Below are positions 46,625 through 57,546 of a stretch of 64,000 nt of DNA, piece by piece. The notes beneath the pieces are model-generated. The model did not search any database. It was given only the letters and a program-made list of their open reading frames with translations, and was not told the origin of the DNA. The translations under genes were made by a program, and so were the position numbers. The stretch's first letter is position 1. Every line of letters starts with the position of its first letter. The stretch comes from Phyto melanocephala (lineage: Eukaryota; Arthropoda; Insecta; Diptera; Rhinophoridae): positions 141,424,223 to 141,488,222 of the forward strand of contig OW799233.1 of assembly GCA_941918925.1 (NCBI GenBank), in the 5' to 3' direction.

Positions 46625-47965
46625 TATATTTGTGTGTGCATTCATTCCCAGCAATAAAAAGAAGGGGTAAGCTGGCCTTATAAAACCCTTATTTAGCCGC
46701 CACAAGGACGCCGATAACTATTGCATACTCATTTATTATTAACATGCTTTCGGTTATAGAGCAAGGGCTTCTACACTCGGTTCTTATATTATTGCTTTAA
46801 GAAGACTTTCCGATAAAGTCCTCTTTGAAACGCTTTGTGTGAAGACCCGTCAAAAGATTTTCTAGTTTTTAAATTTTAACAAAATTTTTGATTTAAACTT
46901 TATTAAATATTTTTTTTTACTTTTCTGAGCTCAGCACTATTTAACTCACTCTTTTAGAAGCTTACAACACAACTAAATTAATTCTTGCTTTTTCAATGTT
47001 TTATCTTTTATTTTTTTAAACCCTTTTAATTTTAGCTGGTGTTAATAACAGTTTTAACAATTTTGTTGTTGCTAAGAATACAAAAATTTACAAAAAATCC
47101 TTCAAGGATATACTTCGTCCCTTTTTAAAAAAGGGAATTTAGAATGAATATCGAATTTTCGGAATGAGTAAAGAGACCTTCTTGAAGGCTCCTAAAGGTA
47201 GGTGGGTATAATATGGATGCAAAGCTTATAAAACATGTAAATTTGACTTTCAGAAGGCCTTAAATATAAATCCCTGTCGACTTTTACCGCTAGGTATTCA
47301 CCCTGTCAGCAATGAAAGTTTAATTTTAAATATAAATAACTAAATGGTTACTATTTCCTTTCCTTTGTAGAATTATATAAGGAATCAAATAGACTCACAA
47401 AAGTGTCTAACGAAACGTTTTTCTCTCAACTGTAACATATTTCAAATAATAAAAATACGATTCTGTTATTTCGTTACGCTTTAGTGTCTTTGTGGATAGT
47501 AATTGTTGGACGGGTATTTTCGCAGAGAAAACACAAACATATAAAAAAGTTTAAAAATATTGAAGTGCATTTAAACTTGAAATTAGCTCTTTTATTATGT
47601 TTCAACACCATTAGTAGACAATTTACAAACAGTGGGTATGAGTTATATATGTATGAGTAAATTAATTTTAAGAAAAGAAGATTATTTAAAATTTGAAATA
47701 AGTCTTGCAGGAAAATGTTTAAAAACTTAAGAAAAAACTTAATTTTCACATAGATGAAACGAATCATAAATAATAAATAATTACAATTTTCACATCATTT
47801 AAGAGCTTCACCACTGTTTACTGATAACAAAAACCAAAAAATTTCTAACTTTTAATGGTGTAACTAAAATAATCGTTAAAACCCCTACAATAAAAACAAA
47901 CAAAGAAAAACTATTATTCTCATAATATTATCTATTTTAAAGCATCAAAAACTTAAAGAAAAACA
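46625..47965. other. Unassigned stretch
   Basis: 46650-46870 and 47100-47300 are more complex than average but show no domain, TIR pair or repeat shared with the rest of the window. The 97-codon minus frame at 47767-47474 is Phe/Leu-rich and unsupported. Confidence 0.4.
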
Positions 47966-48610
47966 ACAAGTAGGAGTACTATATTCGGCCGTGCCGAATC
48001 TTATATACCCTTCACAACGTGTAGTCATGCAATAACAATTGTTCGTATCACCATTCACCTCATATGAAATACGTACATACATATAAAAAACATACATCCC
48101 ATTGTAATATTAAAAATTGAGTTTACGTATGTATGTTTCAAAAAAAAAAATTTAATAATATAAAAAAAATAATAAAAATATAAATAATATATAAAATAAA
48201 AATAAAAAAAAATTTTTTTTGGCTCAGCTGGAATTCGATGCCACGTTTACTCTAACCAGTATATATGAACATAAGTTGTTATTGTGAAGAAAACGAGGTG
48301 GTCGTGGTTTTCTTCTCATATCTTAGTTGTTTATGCACCGATTTTTCTGATTTTCATTACCAATCTGCTCCCGCATATTTCCAATATTTTAATACTTCAC
48401 AGGTGTCCAGGCGATGCCAGGGGGCTTCAAAAAGTTGATTTCAACATACACACAGACAGACGGACAGACAGACTGACAGAGCTTAATCGACTCTCCTATT
48501 CATAAGCTTTCAGAAAATATATACTTTATGGGGTCGGAAATGAAAATTGTAGAAATTTCACACGGAATGACAAAGCTATATATACCCTTTTTCACTGTAT
48601 GTAGGGTATA
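47966..48610 (-). mobile_element. Mini-me/DINE-like element, family B copy 2
   Basis: ACAAGTAGGAGTACTATATT, the hairpin TATTCGGCCGTGCCGAAT, a shorter A-rich core (48130-48215), GGCTCAGCTGGAATTCGATG, the GTCY tract at about 48452-48481 and end TAGGGTATA. This is the shortest of the four complete family B copies because its A-rich core is reduced. Confidence 0.8.
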
Positions 48611-49110
48611 AAAATTATTATTAGCACTCTCTATACAATTAAAAATAAAATGATGTGCGTTGCTAAGCGAATCACTTTAAATTTCAAGAATGGTATTTAC
48701 GGACATTTTTCTTAAAATTTTAGGTGGACGTGTCATTTCTCACTCACATGCCACATATGTATATTGAGTACTGTCATACCTAAAGTCTTCAAAATTCATA
48801 TTGGGTATTACAATAATAACTTGCATAGTTGAACTAGTTGCATAGTTGTCACTTTTAATATTAAGAAATTATATTTCATGAGATACTAGCTGACCCGGCA
48901 AATAGGAAATATTTTTTTAGTTCAATAAAAATAACTAACTTACTAAAAGTGTGTGGGGATGTTACTATTTCATCATCAGCACTCTTTGATAGATAATAAC
49001 GTGTTCGATGTAAATATTATCTATGTAACTCCGAGAGTTTTTCGTTAATAGAATTCGGTAACTATTAGTTTCCTTTACTCCAGCCTGAATGAAATTAAAA
49101 GAAAAAAAAA
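48611..49110. other. Spacer with an inverted repeat F-like terminus at 48887
   Basis: CTAGCTGACCCGGCAAATAG at about 48889 is the inverse of the terminus of repeat F, and 48700-48760 (TTTTAGGTGGACGTGTC) resembles repeat F at about 1432. 48960-48985 (CATCATCAGCACTCTTTGAT) recalls the centre of the palindromic MITE P. These are probably remains of two old elements. Confidence 0.4.
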
Positions 49111-49871
49111 ACAAGTAAAAGCGCTATATTCGGCCGTGCCGAATCTTATATACCCTTCACAACGTGTAGTCATGCAATAACAGTAAATTCACGTATGTAT
49201 GTTAAAAAAAAACAAAAAAAAAATAAAAAATAAAAAAAAAATTTAAAAAAAAAAATTTTAAAAAAAAATTTAAAAAAAAAAAAATTATTATATACATATA
49301 TAATATATATAAAACAAAAAAAAAATAAAAAAAAAATTAAAAAAAAAAAATAAAAAAAAATAATAATAAAAATATATATAATATATTAAATAAAAAATAA
49401 AAAAAAAAATATAAAAAAAAAATTTTAAAAAAATTTAAAAAAAAAATTTTTTGCCTCAGCTGGGATTCGATGCCACGTTTTCTCTAACCAGTATACACGT
49501 TTGTATGTATGTATGTTGTTGTTGTAATGTTGTTTTTATGAAAAGAAAATCGAGGTGGTCGTGGGTTTTTGCTCATATCTCAGTTGTTTATGTACCGATG
49601 TTTCTGATTTTCAATACCGATCTACTCCCGAATATTTCTGATATTTTAATACCTTACCCGGGTCCAACCTATGTCGGAGGGCTTCAAAAAGTTGATTTCA
49701 ACATACACACGGACAGACGGTCAGACGGACAGACGGTCAGGGCTTAATCGACTCCTCTATTCATAAGCTTTCAGAAAATATATACTTTATGGGGTCGGAA
49801 ATGAAAATTGTAGAAATTTCACACGGAATGACAAACCTATATATACCCTTTTTCACTATGTGAAGGGTATA
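49111..49871 (-). mobile_element. Mini-me/DINE-like element, family B copy 3
   Basis: Start ACAAGTAAAAGCGCTATATT, intact hairpin, strongly expanded A-rich core (49205-49450), GCCTCAGCTGGGATTCGATG, the GTCY tract at about 49711-49740 and end AAGGGTATA. The 98-codon frame across its second half is nearly repeated in copy 4 only because the DNA is repeated. Confidence 0.8.
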
Positions 49872-50145
49872 AAAAGTATGTATATCAAAACAATAAAATT
49901 ATTTATTGTTGAAAAGTTTTTCTCATTTGTAGTTTCTTTAGAATGGAATCATGCTACTATCTTACAATTATATTATGCTATATTCTGCAGTGCATATCTG
50001 ATAATACCCTTCACCAACACGTACCACACCAAAGGGTAGATTAGATATCAGATTTTTTAAATTATTATCGATACCATCTTTGATTTTAAATTTTTATATA
50101 GTTAACTGTATTCTACTAGTTACGCCCTTTTATTTGATACTAATA

Positions 50146-51338
50146 CACAGGCCAACACTCAATTTGCTTCTTTGAATTTATCTAGTTAATTTGGATGCGT
50201 TGAATTCAAATCTGTAATCAGTTTGTCTCTATCAGCTCTAGTTTTCATGATATAGTTTTTTTTAAGTATTTAAAAAGTAAAACTGTTCTATAGGAATTAA
50301 AAAAAAAACAAAGAAGAAATCTGGAATGAACAGCCGGATTAGAGTCTCTTTGCAAATTCCAACAGTAGTCTGCCATCATATGTAAATCCCACCTTCCCTG
50401 GTACCGATTCTCCATAATTTTTATATCCTGGTGAAACCTTTCTCTTTGTTCTTCGCTTTAACTACCCAAATTTTCGGGAAAACGGTCCAAGTGACTGTGC
50501 AAAGAATAGATTTTAATACTCATGTTGCAGCCAAGGTCTCTGAACTTATCCAGCATATTCTCCACTAATTGAACATAATTTGGAGCTTTATTATTTCCAA
50601 AAAAAATTTTATAACTCTCACGAATGATGTCCACGCATTTTGTTCAGTTTTGGTCATTGACTTATCAAAATCACTAAATACTCACTAAACAGAAGTAACA
50701 GTCGTCCAAATGATTTCTGGGCTCTCTCCAAACAATCGGCACACCAAACTTAAGCCTATTTCGTTTTCCTTGAGTCGACTGTGGCAAATTTACACAGCAA
50801 GTATTGCACAAAATGTGTGGATCCCAGCTTTTATCTCGGTCATCAAGATCAACTCCAAAGTAATCTAAATACTATTTTTTAACACATGTTAAAAAGGTGT
50901 ATTCTCCACAAATATAACAAAATGTGTCAGCGCTATTTTTACAACATCTTCTATTGAAAGTCATTTCTATTAAGATCAACACTTTTTTAATAAACTTTGC
51001 CAACTGCAATAAACCACTTTTTACAAGCAACTAACATCCGATATGCAATTGGAGTGCAAAAAGAAAAAATAAGGTTCTGAATAATATTACACAAATAAAA
51101 TTTCCTTTAATCAGCTAGTAATTACACAAAAAATAATATTTTCGGAAAAAACGGAATGACAAACTGATATATACCCTCCTCAATTACAGTGGAGGGTATA
51201 AAAAAGCTATATCATATCATAAACTAGAGCTGATAGAGACAAACTGATTACAGATTTGAATTCAGCGCACCCAAATTAACTAGAATCAGTTGATAACTTC
51301 AAAAAAAGCAAAAATTTTTTTAATTTTGTCAGGCTGTG
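50146..51338 (-). mobile_element. Element E2: CAC/GTG-ended relative of E, 3-bp ATA duplication
   Basis: The ends are CACAGGCC and GGCTGTG, flanked by ATA (50143-50145 and 51339-51341). Inverted repeats of about 110 bp (50146-50270 and 51202-51338) share TAATTTGG.TGCG.TGAATTC and CTCTATCAGCTCTAGTTT. The only recognisable content is a decayed gene of the same family as in E, on the minus strand. The repeats differ from E's long ones but match the arms of foldback FB. The uninterrupted family C copies confirm the insertion and the 3-bp duplication. Confidence 0.7.
50310..50964 (-). pseudogene. Transposase-like gene of E2, internally deleted relic
   Basis: It starts MTFNRRCCKN at 50964 and continues TFCYICGEYTF, a stop, DDRDKSWDPHILCNTCCVNL, KFGVPIVWREPRNHL and CYFCLVS. 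These are counterparts of CYVCGKY, SWTPSIVCTHC and PFGVPMIWRDP in E. The centre, including the proposed first two acidic residues, is deleted. Coding similarity resumes with SYKIFFGNNKAPNYVQLVEN, CNMSIKIYSLHSHLD, a stop, SEEQRERFHQDIKI and YCWNLQRD. Two in-frame stops and the deletion make it non-functional. It preserves the cysteine pairs and the WREP motif better than E's gene and is clearly a different subfamily, not a recent copy. Confidence 0.75.
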
Positions 51339-51892
51339 ATATTCATGGGTTTAAGAAAAAAAATATCCAGCATTTTGTTTCAGATATTTCTATAGTTTAC
51401 TCTATTTTACCACTCAAGCCCTTTTAATTCATTTCAATATTTGTTGGTTAAAGAGGACAAAGAATTAATTCACAACATCTTAGTTGTTAAATTTTTCATA
51501 GTTACTGTATTTAATTCAAATATTGAATCGTTTCAGGAGACATATTTCGAAGTTCTAGATTTCACCAATACATAAATGTATTGTGCGACATTTTGTAGTG
51601 GCAGCCATCATGGACTTTAAGCTTTTTTAGTAATTAGATACATTTACTCTCTCGGTTATAAAGAAGAAAAAATCGATTTTCGTTTGTTACTTTTAGAAAA
51701 AAAATCGAAACAGTTTTATTTTGGTACTTATATCTCAATTTGTTTTAAACCGATTTGTTTAAGCTTGTAAACTTAATATATTTCAGAAATATATAAGTGT
51801 GAATTTTTCCAAATAACTTTGCCTATTTGCAACCAATATATCCAAGATTTTTCACGTATACCACTGGAGGCATATAGTATATAGCATAAATA

Positions 51893-52747
51893 ACAAGTAA
51901 GAGCGTTATATTCGGCCGTGCCGAATCTTATATACCCTTCACAACGAGTAGTCATGCAATAACAGTAGTTTGTATCACCATTCATCCCATATGAAATACG
52001 TACATACATACATATAAAAAACATCCCGTTGTAAAATTATAAATTTACGTATGTATGTTAAAAAAAAAATAAAAAAAAAATTTAAAAAAAAAATTTAAAA
52101 AAAAATTTAAAAAAAAAATTAAAAAAAAAAATTTTAAAAAAAATTAAAAAAAAAATTTTTTAAAAAATAATTAAAATATATATAATAAATATAAAACAAA
52201 AAAAAATAAAAAAAAAATAAAAAATAAAAAAATAATAAAATTATAAATAATATATTAAATAAAAAATAAAAAAAAAACAAAAAAAAAATTAAAAAAAAAT
52301 TTTTAAGAAATAAAATAAAAATTTTTTTGGCTCAGCTGGGATTCGATGCCACGTTTTCTCTAACCAGTATACACGTTTGTATGTATGTATGTTGTTGTTG
52401 TAATGTTGTTTTTGTGAAAAAAAAATCGAGGTGGTCGTGGGTTTTTGCTCATATCTCAGTTGTTTATATACCGATGTTTCTGATTTTCAATAGCGATCTA
52501 CTTCCGAATATTTCTGATATTTTAATACCTCACCCGAGTCCAAGCGATGTCGGGGGGCTTCAAAAAGTTGATTTCAACATACACACGGACAGACGGTCAG
52601 ACGGACAGACTGACAGAGCTTAATCGACTTCCCTATTCATAAGCTTTCAGAAAATATATACTTTATGGGGTCGGAAATGAAAATTGTAGAAATTTCACAC
52701 GGAATGACAAACCTATATATACCCTTTTTCACTGTGTGAAGGGTATA
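51893..52747 (-). mobile_element. Mini-me/DINE-like element, family B copy 4
   Basis: Start ACAAGTAAGAGCGTTATATT, intact hairpin, the largest A-rich core in the window (about 52058-52325), GGCTCAGCTGGGATTCGATG, the GTCY tract at about 52586-52615 and end AAGGGTATA. Confidence 0.8.
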
Positions 52748-52756
52748 AAAACAAAC

Positions 52757-52942
52757 GTAACATGTGAGGGTTAAAAAGTTGATGTCAATCAACTCACGGA
52801 CAGACGGAATTTGCTCAATCAACTTCCCAAGTTATAAGTTTTCAGAAAATATATATTTTATGGGGCGGATATCAATGTTGTATAAATTACAAACGGTATA
52901 ACAAAGCTTTATTTACCACTGGTACCACAAGGGAGGGGTATA
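52757..52942 (-). mobile_element. Decayed mini-me-like fragment
   Basis: GAGGGTTAAAAAGTTGATGT, CTCACGGACAGACGG, TTTCAGAAAATATATA and a final GGGGTATA align with the second half of family B. It begins ten bases after family B copy 4, as a partial tandem neighbour. Confidence 0.6.
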
Positions 52943-53061
52943 AAAAATTGTAGCCAGCACTACTCTAGACAACCATTAAAATAATTTCCTTTGTTAGAGC
53001 GGCGCAAAATAATATATTCGGCAAACATTATCTTTGTAAAAAATTTGTGATAAATTCTTTT

Positions 53062-55459
53062 TATACCCGCCACCAAAAAAATGGTGGGGGTATATTCATT
53101 TTGTCATTCCGTTTGTAACACATCGAAATATCCATTTTAGACCCCATAAAGTATATATATTCTGAATCGGGGTTTGATTTTATGACGATCTAGCTATGTC
53201 CGTCCGTCTGTCCGTCTGTTGAAAGCACAATAGAGGTCGCACCGAAAAAGCTAGGGGGCTCAAATTTTGCCAGAATCTTTCTTATAGACAAGGTTTGTTT
53301 GGTATTGAAAATGGGCTAAATCGGAATATTAGGAAGAGAGTTATAGCTCGAAAAGCAAGAGTAGGTCGAAAAAACCGTGTCCTTCGAACATCGAATAAAA
53401 TGGAATTGTGTCCAAACGCCTTAACGTATACTCATGAAACTTCGAATATATATTTCCTGGGTAAAGACAATATTTTCCCCCGAAAATTGTCTCAATCTAT
53501 GCATTAGGAGAGGAGTTATCGATCAAAATGTACGAAAATTTATACCGCACAGTGTATTTTTCGGTATATTTAAAAACAAAAACATCATAAAAGCAACAAA
53601 ATTGGATGTACGACTCTGAAATTTTGCACACTTTGCTTTTTGGTGACACGCTTTCTTGTAACGGCAAATCAATGTGCCAGGCCCACTTTTACGCCCACCT
53701 CCCATATAACGTTTTACCTAAAATTCATATAATTTCTCTATTAATAAAGATTTTGGAATAATAAAGGGCTATATTGAAACACCTAAGTTGTACTCATTAG
53801 CAAAAACAACTTTGACACGCCTACTATAACGCCCACTTTCACTTTTGAATTGTGTACAAACGCATAAACGTAGTCATGAAACTTCGAATATATATTTATC
53901 GAGTCAAAAGAATATTTTTCCCTGAAAATCGCTTAAATCTATGAATTAGGAAAAGAGTTATAGATAAAAATGTACGAAAATATATACCGCACAGTGTATA
54001 TATGTATGATTCTGAAATTTTGCAAACATGGCTTTTTGGTCAAAGTCTTCGTTATAACGGAAAATAGATGTGCCACGCACACTTTTTTCCTTAAATTTTT
54101 ATAAAAATATATTAGTCATATATATTAGCATTTATTCATCTTACACTGCGCCATTTATTGTACTGTAGCTAAATATAAGATAAAGATGATAAGATAGATG
54201 ACTCTACTAGCAACTACTAGATGGCATGCTAACAACTTATGCTTATGTTCTCCTGAAGTTATGCTCTATTAAAAATGGGAATTTAGGAAAATTTTGAGCA
54301 AAAAAAAATTATCTCTAAACATTATAAACAATTTATTTTCATGTACTAAAGGCTAACAAATTTTAAAATTATACAAAACTTATTTCGTTTGAAAATCTTT
54401 TAAAAGCAAAATGTTATAGAAGTTTAAAAATCAAAATCTTACTAATAAATTTCCCGTTTTAGAAAAATGCAGAGAATGTATATTTTAAATCACCCTGTGG
54501 CCCTTAAAATTTAACCTTAAATTCACTTTCTTCCTCTTTAATTCATGTAAATTCTCTATGAATAAAGATTTTGGAATACTAAAGGACTATATTAAAATAT
54601 CTAAGTTATGTTTATTAGCAGAAACTTTATTGACACGCGTATTTTAACGGCCACTTTCATTGAAAGACTAAATTTACGACAACATTTTACTAGCATACCG
54701 AAGTTATAATGGGTGGTTTAATTTTAAGGGACTATGTTGATTTTGAATAAAAATATTATGAAATTATTATCATTTATTTTTATAATGATAATATTTGTAT
54801 GCTTCAATTATGTATGGAACAAAATATCGGCCAAATGGCCCCCCAACCTAGGCGGCACACCTCGTTCCGATAGTCCAAATTTTCAATGACACTGTTGATG
54901 CTCGATTGTTGGACACGATAATGAGTCAAGGTTGCTTGCTCTTTTGCCACGTTATCGTGAAAAACAGCAATGTTTCCCATTCAACGAACTAAGATGGCAT
55001 TCACAGATGTTTTCACATTTCATACAGACCTGCTTTGCAGACATTTAAATATTTTTTACAATTCTCACGATTGTGGACGAATTCGAACGATTATGTTGAC
55101 CAAAAGAATCACGAAGTGCACAAAATGGATTTTGATTTGAACGCCCATTTTTATAAAAATCTTTAAGATTTAAAAGCGTTGCTCGATTGCGTATCTTTCC
55201 ACGGTTCAAATTGAGTTAGTCTGAGATTGAGAAATGTCAAATGAAATACAAGAAAAAAGTTGAAGTTTAGATGTGGTTCACCTTAAACATGGGCCCTTAA
55301 AATTTAACCACCCTCTACAAAGAAAGTGATACATATTTTATTATTAAGAGATTATTCTATAGCGATTAACAAAATAATAAATATTGTGCCTTAAATGTAC
55401 ACAAAATTAGTGGTGGGTATAAAAGATTCGGCACAGCCGAATATATTGCTCTTACTTGT
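53062..55459 (+). mobile_element. Mini-me/DINE-like element, family A copy 6 (rearranged)
   Basis: The ends are normal, with a short GTCY tract (about 53198-53219). At 53842 one tandem unit is fused to a second copy of the 5' portion (TGTGTACAAACGCATAAACG; compare 12395-12710). This is followed by the inverse of the 250-bp segment also seen at 13017-13270. The captured TIR segment (about 54708-55315) and the 3' hairpin follow. The shared rearrangement suggests copies 2 and 6 belong to one sub-lineage. Confidence 0.8.
54240..54505 (-). repeat. Inverse of the 13017-13270 segment
   Basis: It ends TTTAAATCACCCTG, the inverse of the start of the other copy. It contains the inverse of its TCAAACGAAATAAGTTTTG and TAGAGCATAACTTC blocks. 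It lies between the fused 5' fragment and the captured TIR segment of family A copy 6. Confidence 0.65.
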
Positions 55460-56207
55460 TTTTTTCGCAAAATTTTATGTGAAAGGTAAAAATTTATTTG
55501 TTAATGCCTAATTTATGATATTTTTCTAAAACTTACATATCTACATACATACATATTTGCCCAAAACCACATTACAATTTTTATCATACGCAAAACTCCA
55601 TTGATTCTAAAGTCCCAATAACGGTTTGATGAGACAATATGTTGTTTATGGTAGAAGTGGATGGTATTTATAACAAAAACACAAGCATTTTGAAATAACT
55701 GGCGACATCGAATAAAACTCTTAAATAAAGAATAAAAAATATGTGTACATATGTATGTACATCAGAGTAAGAAACTAAAAAATACATTTATATGCCTGTA
55801 TTTGCATGCATAAACGCACAATTATTTTGTAATATTCTTTTGTTAAATATGCACGACAAAAAACCAAAAATGAAACTAATATACCGTCTTTATTGGCGTC
55901 ATTTGATGGAAAATCCAAAATATAAATAAAAGCACGTATATATTTATTAATACATACGCCACAGAACACTTTGCAAGAATTGGCACCCTACAATTGCAAT
56001 AGTCCTTTTCTTGATTATTCGTATGGAGTTTAATAATATGTATTTGTAATATTTATTTCATGTATAAAAGCATACATATGTTTACATATTTTAATTGTTC
56101 GTCAGTCGTGATTCAGCTCTGGTCGGGTCAAGAGCTCGCGCGTCATTGCCATTATCTCTTAAGGGCAATCAGGCCGTCCTTTTCATTCGTCTTCAAGAGT
56201 TTCATGC
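55460..56207. other. AT-rich stretch with a possible promoter near 56062
   Basis: TATAAAAG at about 56062 and TCAGTC at about 56101 have near-promoter spacing, and 56100-56207 is GC-rich (GGTCGGGTCAAGAGCTCGCG). This could be the edge of an LTR or a 5' exon, but I see no paired LTR, primer-binding site or coding sequence. Confidence 0.3.
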
Positions 56208-56631
56208 TATAAACACAATCAAGACCACCGACTACAAGATGTCAAAAATAGAATACATGCGTTCTTATGAGAATAAATCTTTTAGCCGCTACACGACTAC
56301 CAACTACACGGCTACTTTTGTAGCCCGTAGCCAACTTAGGCTAATTTCTATTTTTCTTAGCTACAAAAAACAGATTAGTGCTGCCAATACAATAAATGCA
56401 TGAAATGGTGGTTTTAAAAACGCAATAAATTAAATATCGCTATTAAAAACGCGAAAAACTATTATAGTGGCACCATTGAAAAATAATAATCATCTGTTCA
56501 TTATGTGTTTATTTTTTGTAGTTAGTGGTCGGTAGTCGTTAAAAGAATTAAGTAGCTGGCGACTTGGCTATTTTTGTAGCCAGCTACTTTTGTAGTCGGT
56601 AGTCGATGGTCGGTAGCCTTTGATTGTGTTT
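56208..56631. mobile_element. MITE with 16-bp perfect TIRs and CGACTAC subterminal repeats
   Basis: The ends GCTATAAACACAATCA and TGATTGTGTTTATAGC are exact inverses. The subterminal regions contain several GTAGTCG/CGACTAC-type repeats in both orientations (for example TAGTCGGTAGTCGATGGTCG on the right), a pattern common in hAT-like MITEs. I cannot identify a clear target duplication, so the superfamily is open. No coding capacity. Confidence 0.7.
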
Positions 56632-57546
56632 ATAGCTTTACGTCTCACTCTCGCATTGGTTAATTGCGTGGCGTCGGTTAACTGTACTGAGGTACAGTCA
56701 CCCGGAGTCTCAATTAACCTTTGCAAAACTTTTAAAGAATATTCGCGTTAAGCTCCGACTTCCTATATGAAGGTATAGGTCGACTTACAGATTCTGAACC
56801 TGTGTGGGATACCCTGGCTCTATGGTTTTAAAACTTTGCCAAATGCGATGCATTTGGAGACTTTTTGTTATGGACCAAATTGATTATTTAAAAGGGTTAT
56901 AATACCGTTGATAGTTACATATAACAATTTTTTTTAATATATTTTAATAATTTTCTCTTAAAACAAAAATAACAATTTGTAGTGGTTACTAAAATTTTGA
57001 AAAAATAAATACATTCCCAGTTAGATGTAATAATAGGTACATATATAGCGCTTATCTTTCTTTAGAGCTTCTAAATATATATTTTTTTACAGGCGTTCAA
57101 TTTTTTGTGATTTTAAGTAACATCGTTGTAATAAAACTGTGATAAGTTTATTATAAAACTATTGAATTGGTGACGGAAGAAATCTATTTTCCACATTTCT
57201 AGACATTCAGAAACTTTAAAATTTTTATATTAGTAAATAATTATAGTATTTTTGAATTATTTATTATATTAAATACTGCACTAATTTAATCATTAGAATT
57301 AGGTTATTTTGCAGACAGTGGTATACATACATATGTAGCAAATCACTTTAGTTAAAATGGAAGCACTATTTTATGGTACGGTAAAATGTTGTTTATATTA
57401 AAAACAATCACGTATCAAAGACTCTTTGTAATATATTTTTTAAAGCAGGAAGGAATAAAAAGGCCAAATCTATACTCAAAAACGCCAAACTGGCAACACT
57501 GGTTTTGAGAAACCCCAACTAAATAAACATGAAAAAAATAACATTA
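56632..57546. other. GC-richer block 56632-56830, then AT-rich unassigned
   Basis: 56632-56830 continues the GC-richer sequence that the MITE interrupted (TTAATTGCGTGGCGTCGGTT). The two flanks may be one older unit. Its identity is unclear. The rest is A/T-rich. Confidence 0.35.

Larger units (their letters stand above)
49995..51880 (-). repeat. Family C repeat, copy 5, interrupted by element E2
   Basis: The left part (49995-50145) starts with ATAATACCCTTCACCAACAC, the inverse of copy 3's end. The right part (51339 to about 51880) carries CACTCAAGCCCTTTTAATTC, GACATTTTGTAGTGGCAGCC and CTCTCTCGGTTATA. The junction GATACTAATA/ATATTC becomes GATACTAATATTC when E2 is removed. That matches the uninterrupted GATACCAATATT in copy 1 and, inverted, in copy 3. 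Confidence 0.6.

Noticed and set aside
49451..49747. 98-codon frame with SRWSWVFAHISVVYVPMFLI, repeated at 52327-52623 and in part at 48284-48505
   Set aside because: It is a translation of the conserved second half of family B elements. Frames break differently in copy 1 and no coding signature is seen.
56095..56403. 102-codon frame starting at a GTG codon
   Set aside because: Most of it is the left half of the 56208-56631 MITE, so the frame is composite.
56062..56870. LTR with TATA box, TCAGT start and U5-like region
   Set aside because: No second LTR, primer-binding site or internal coding sequence can be recognised.
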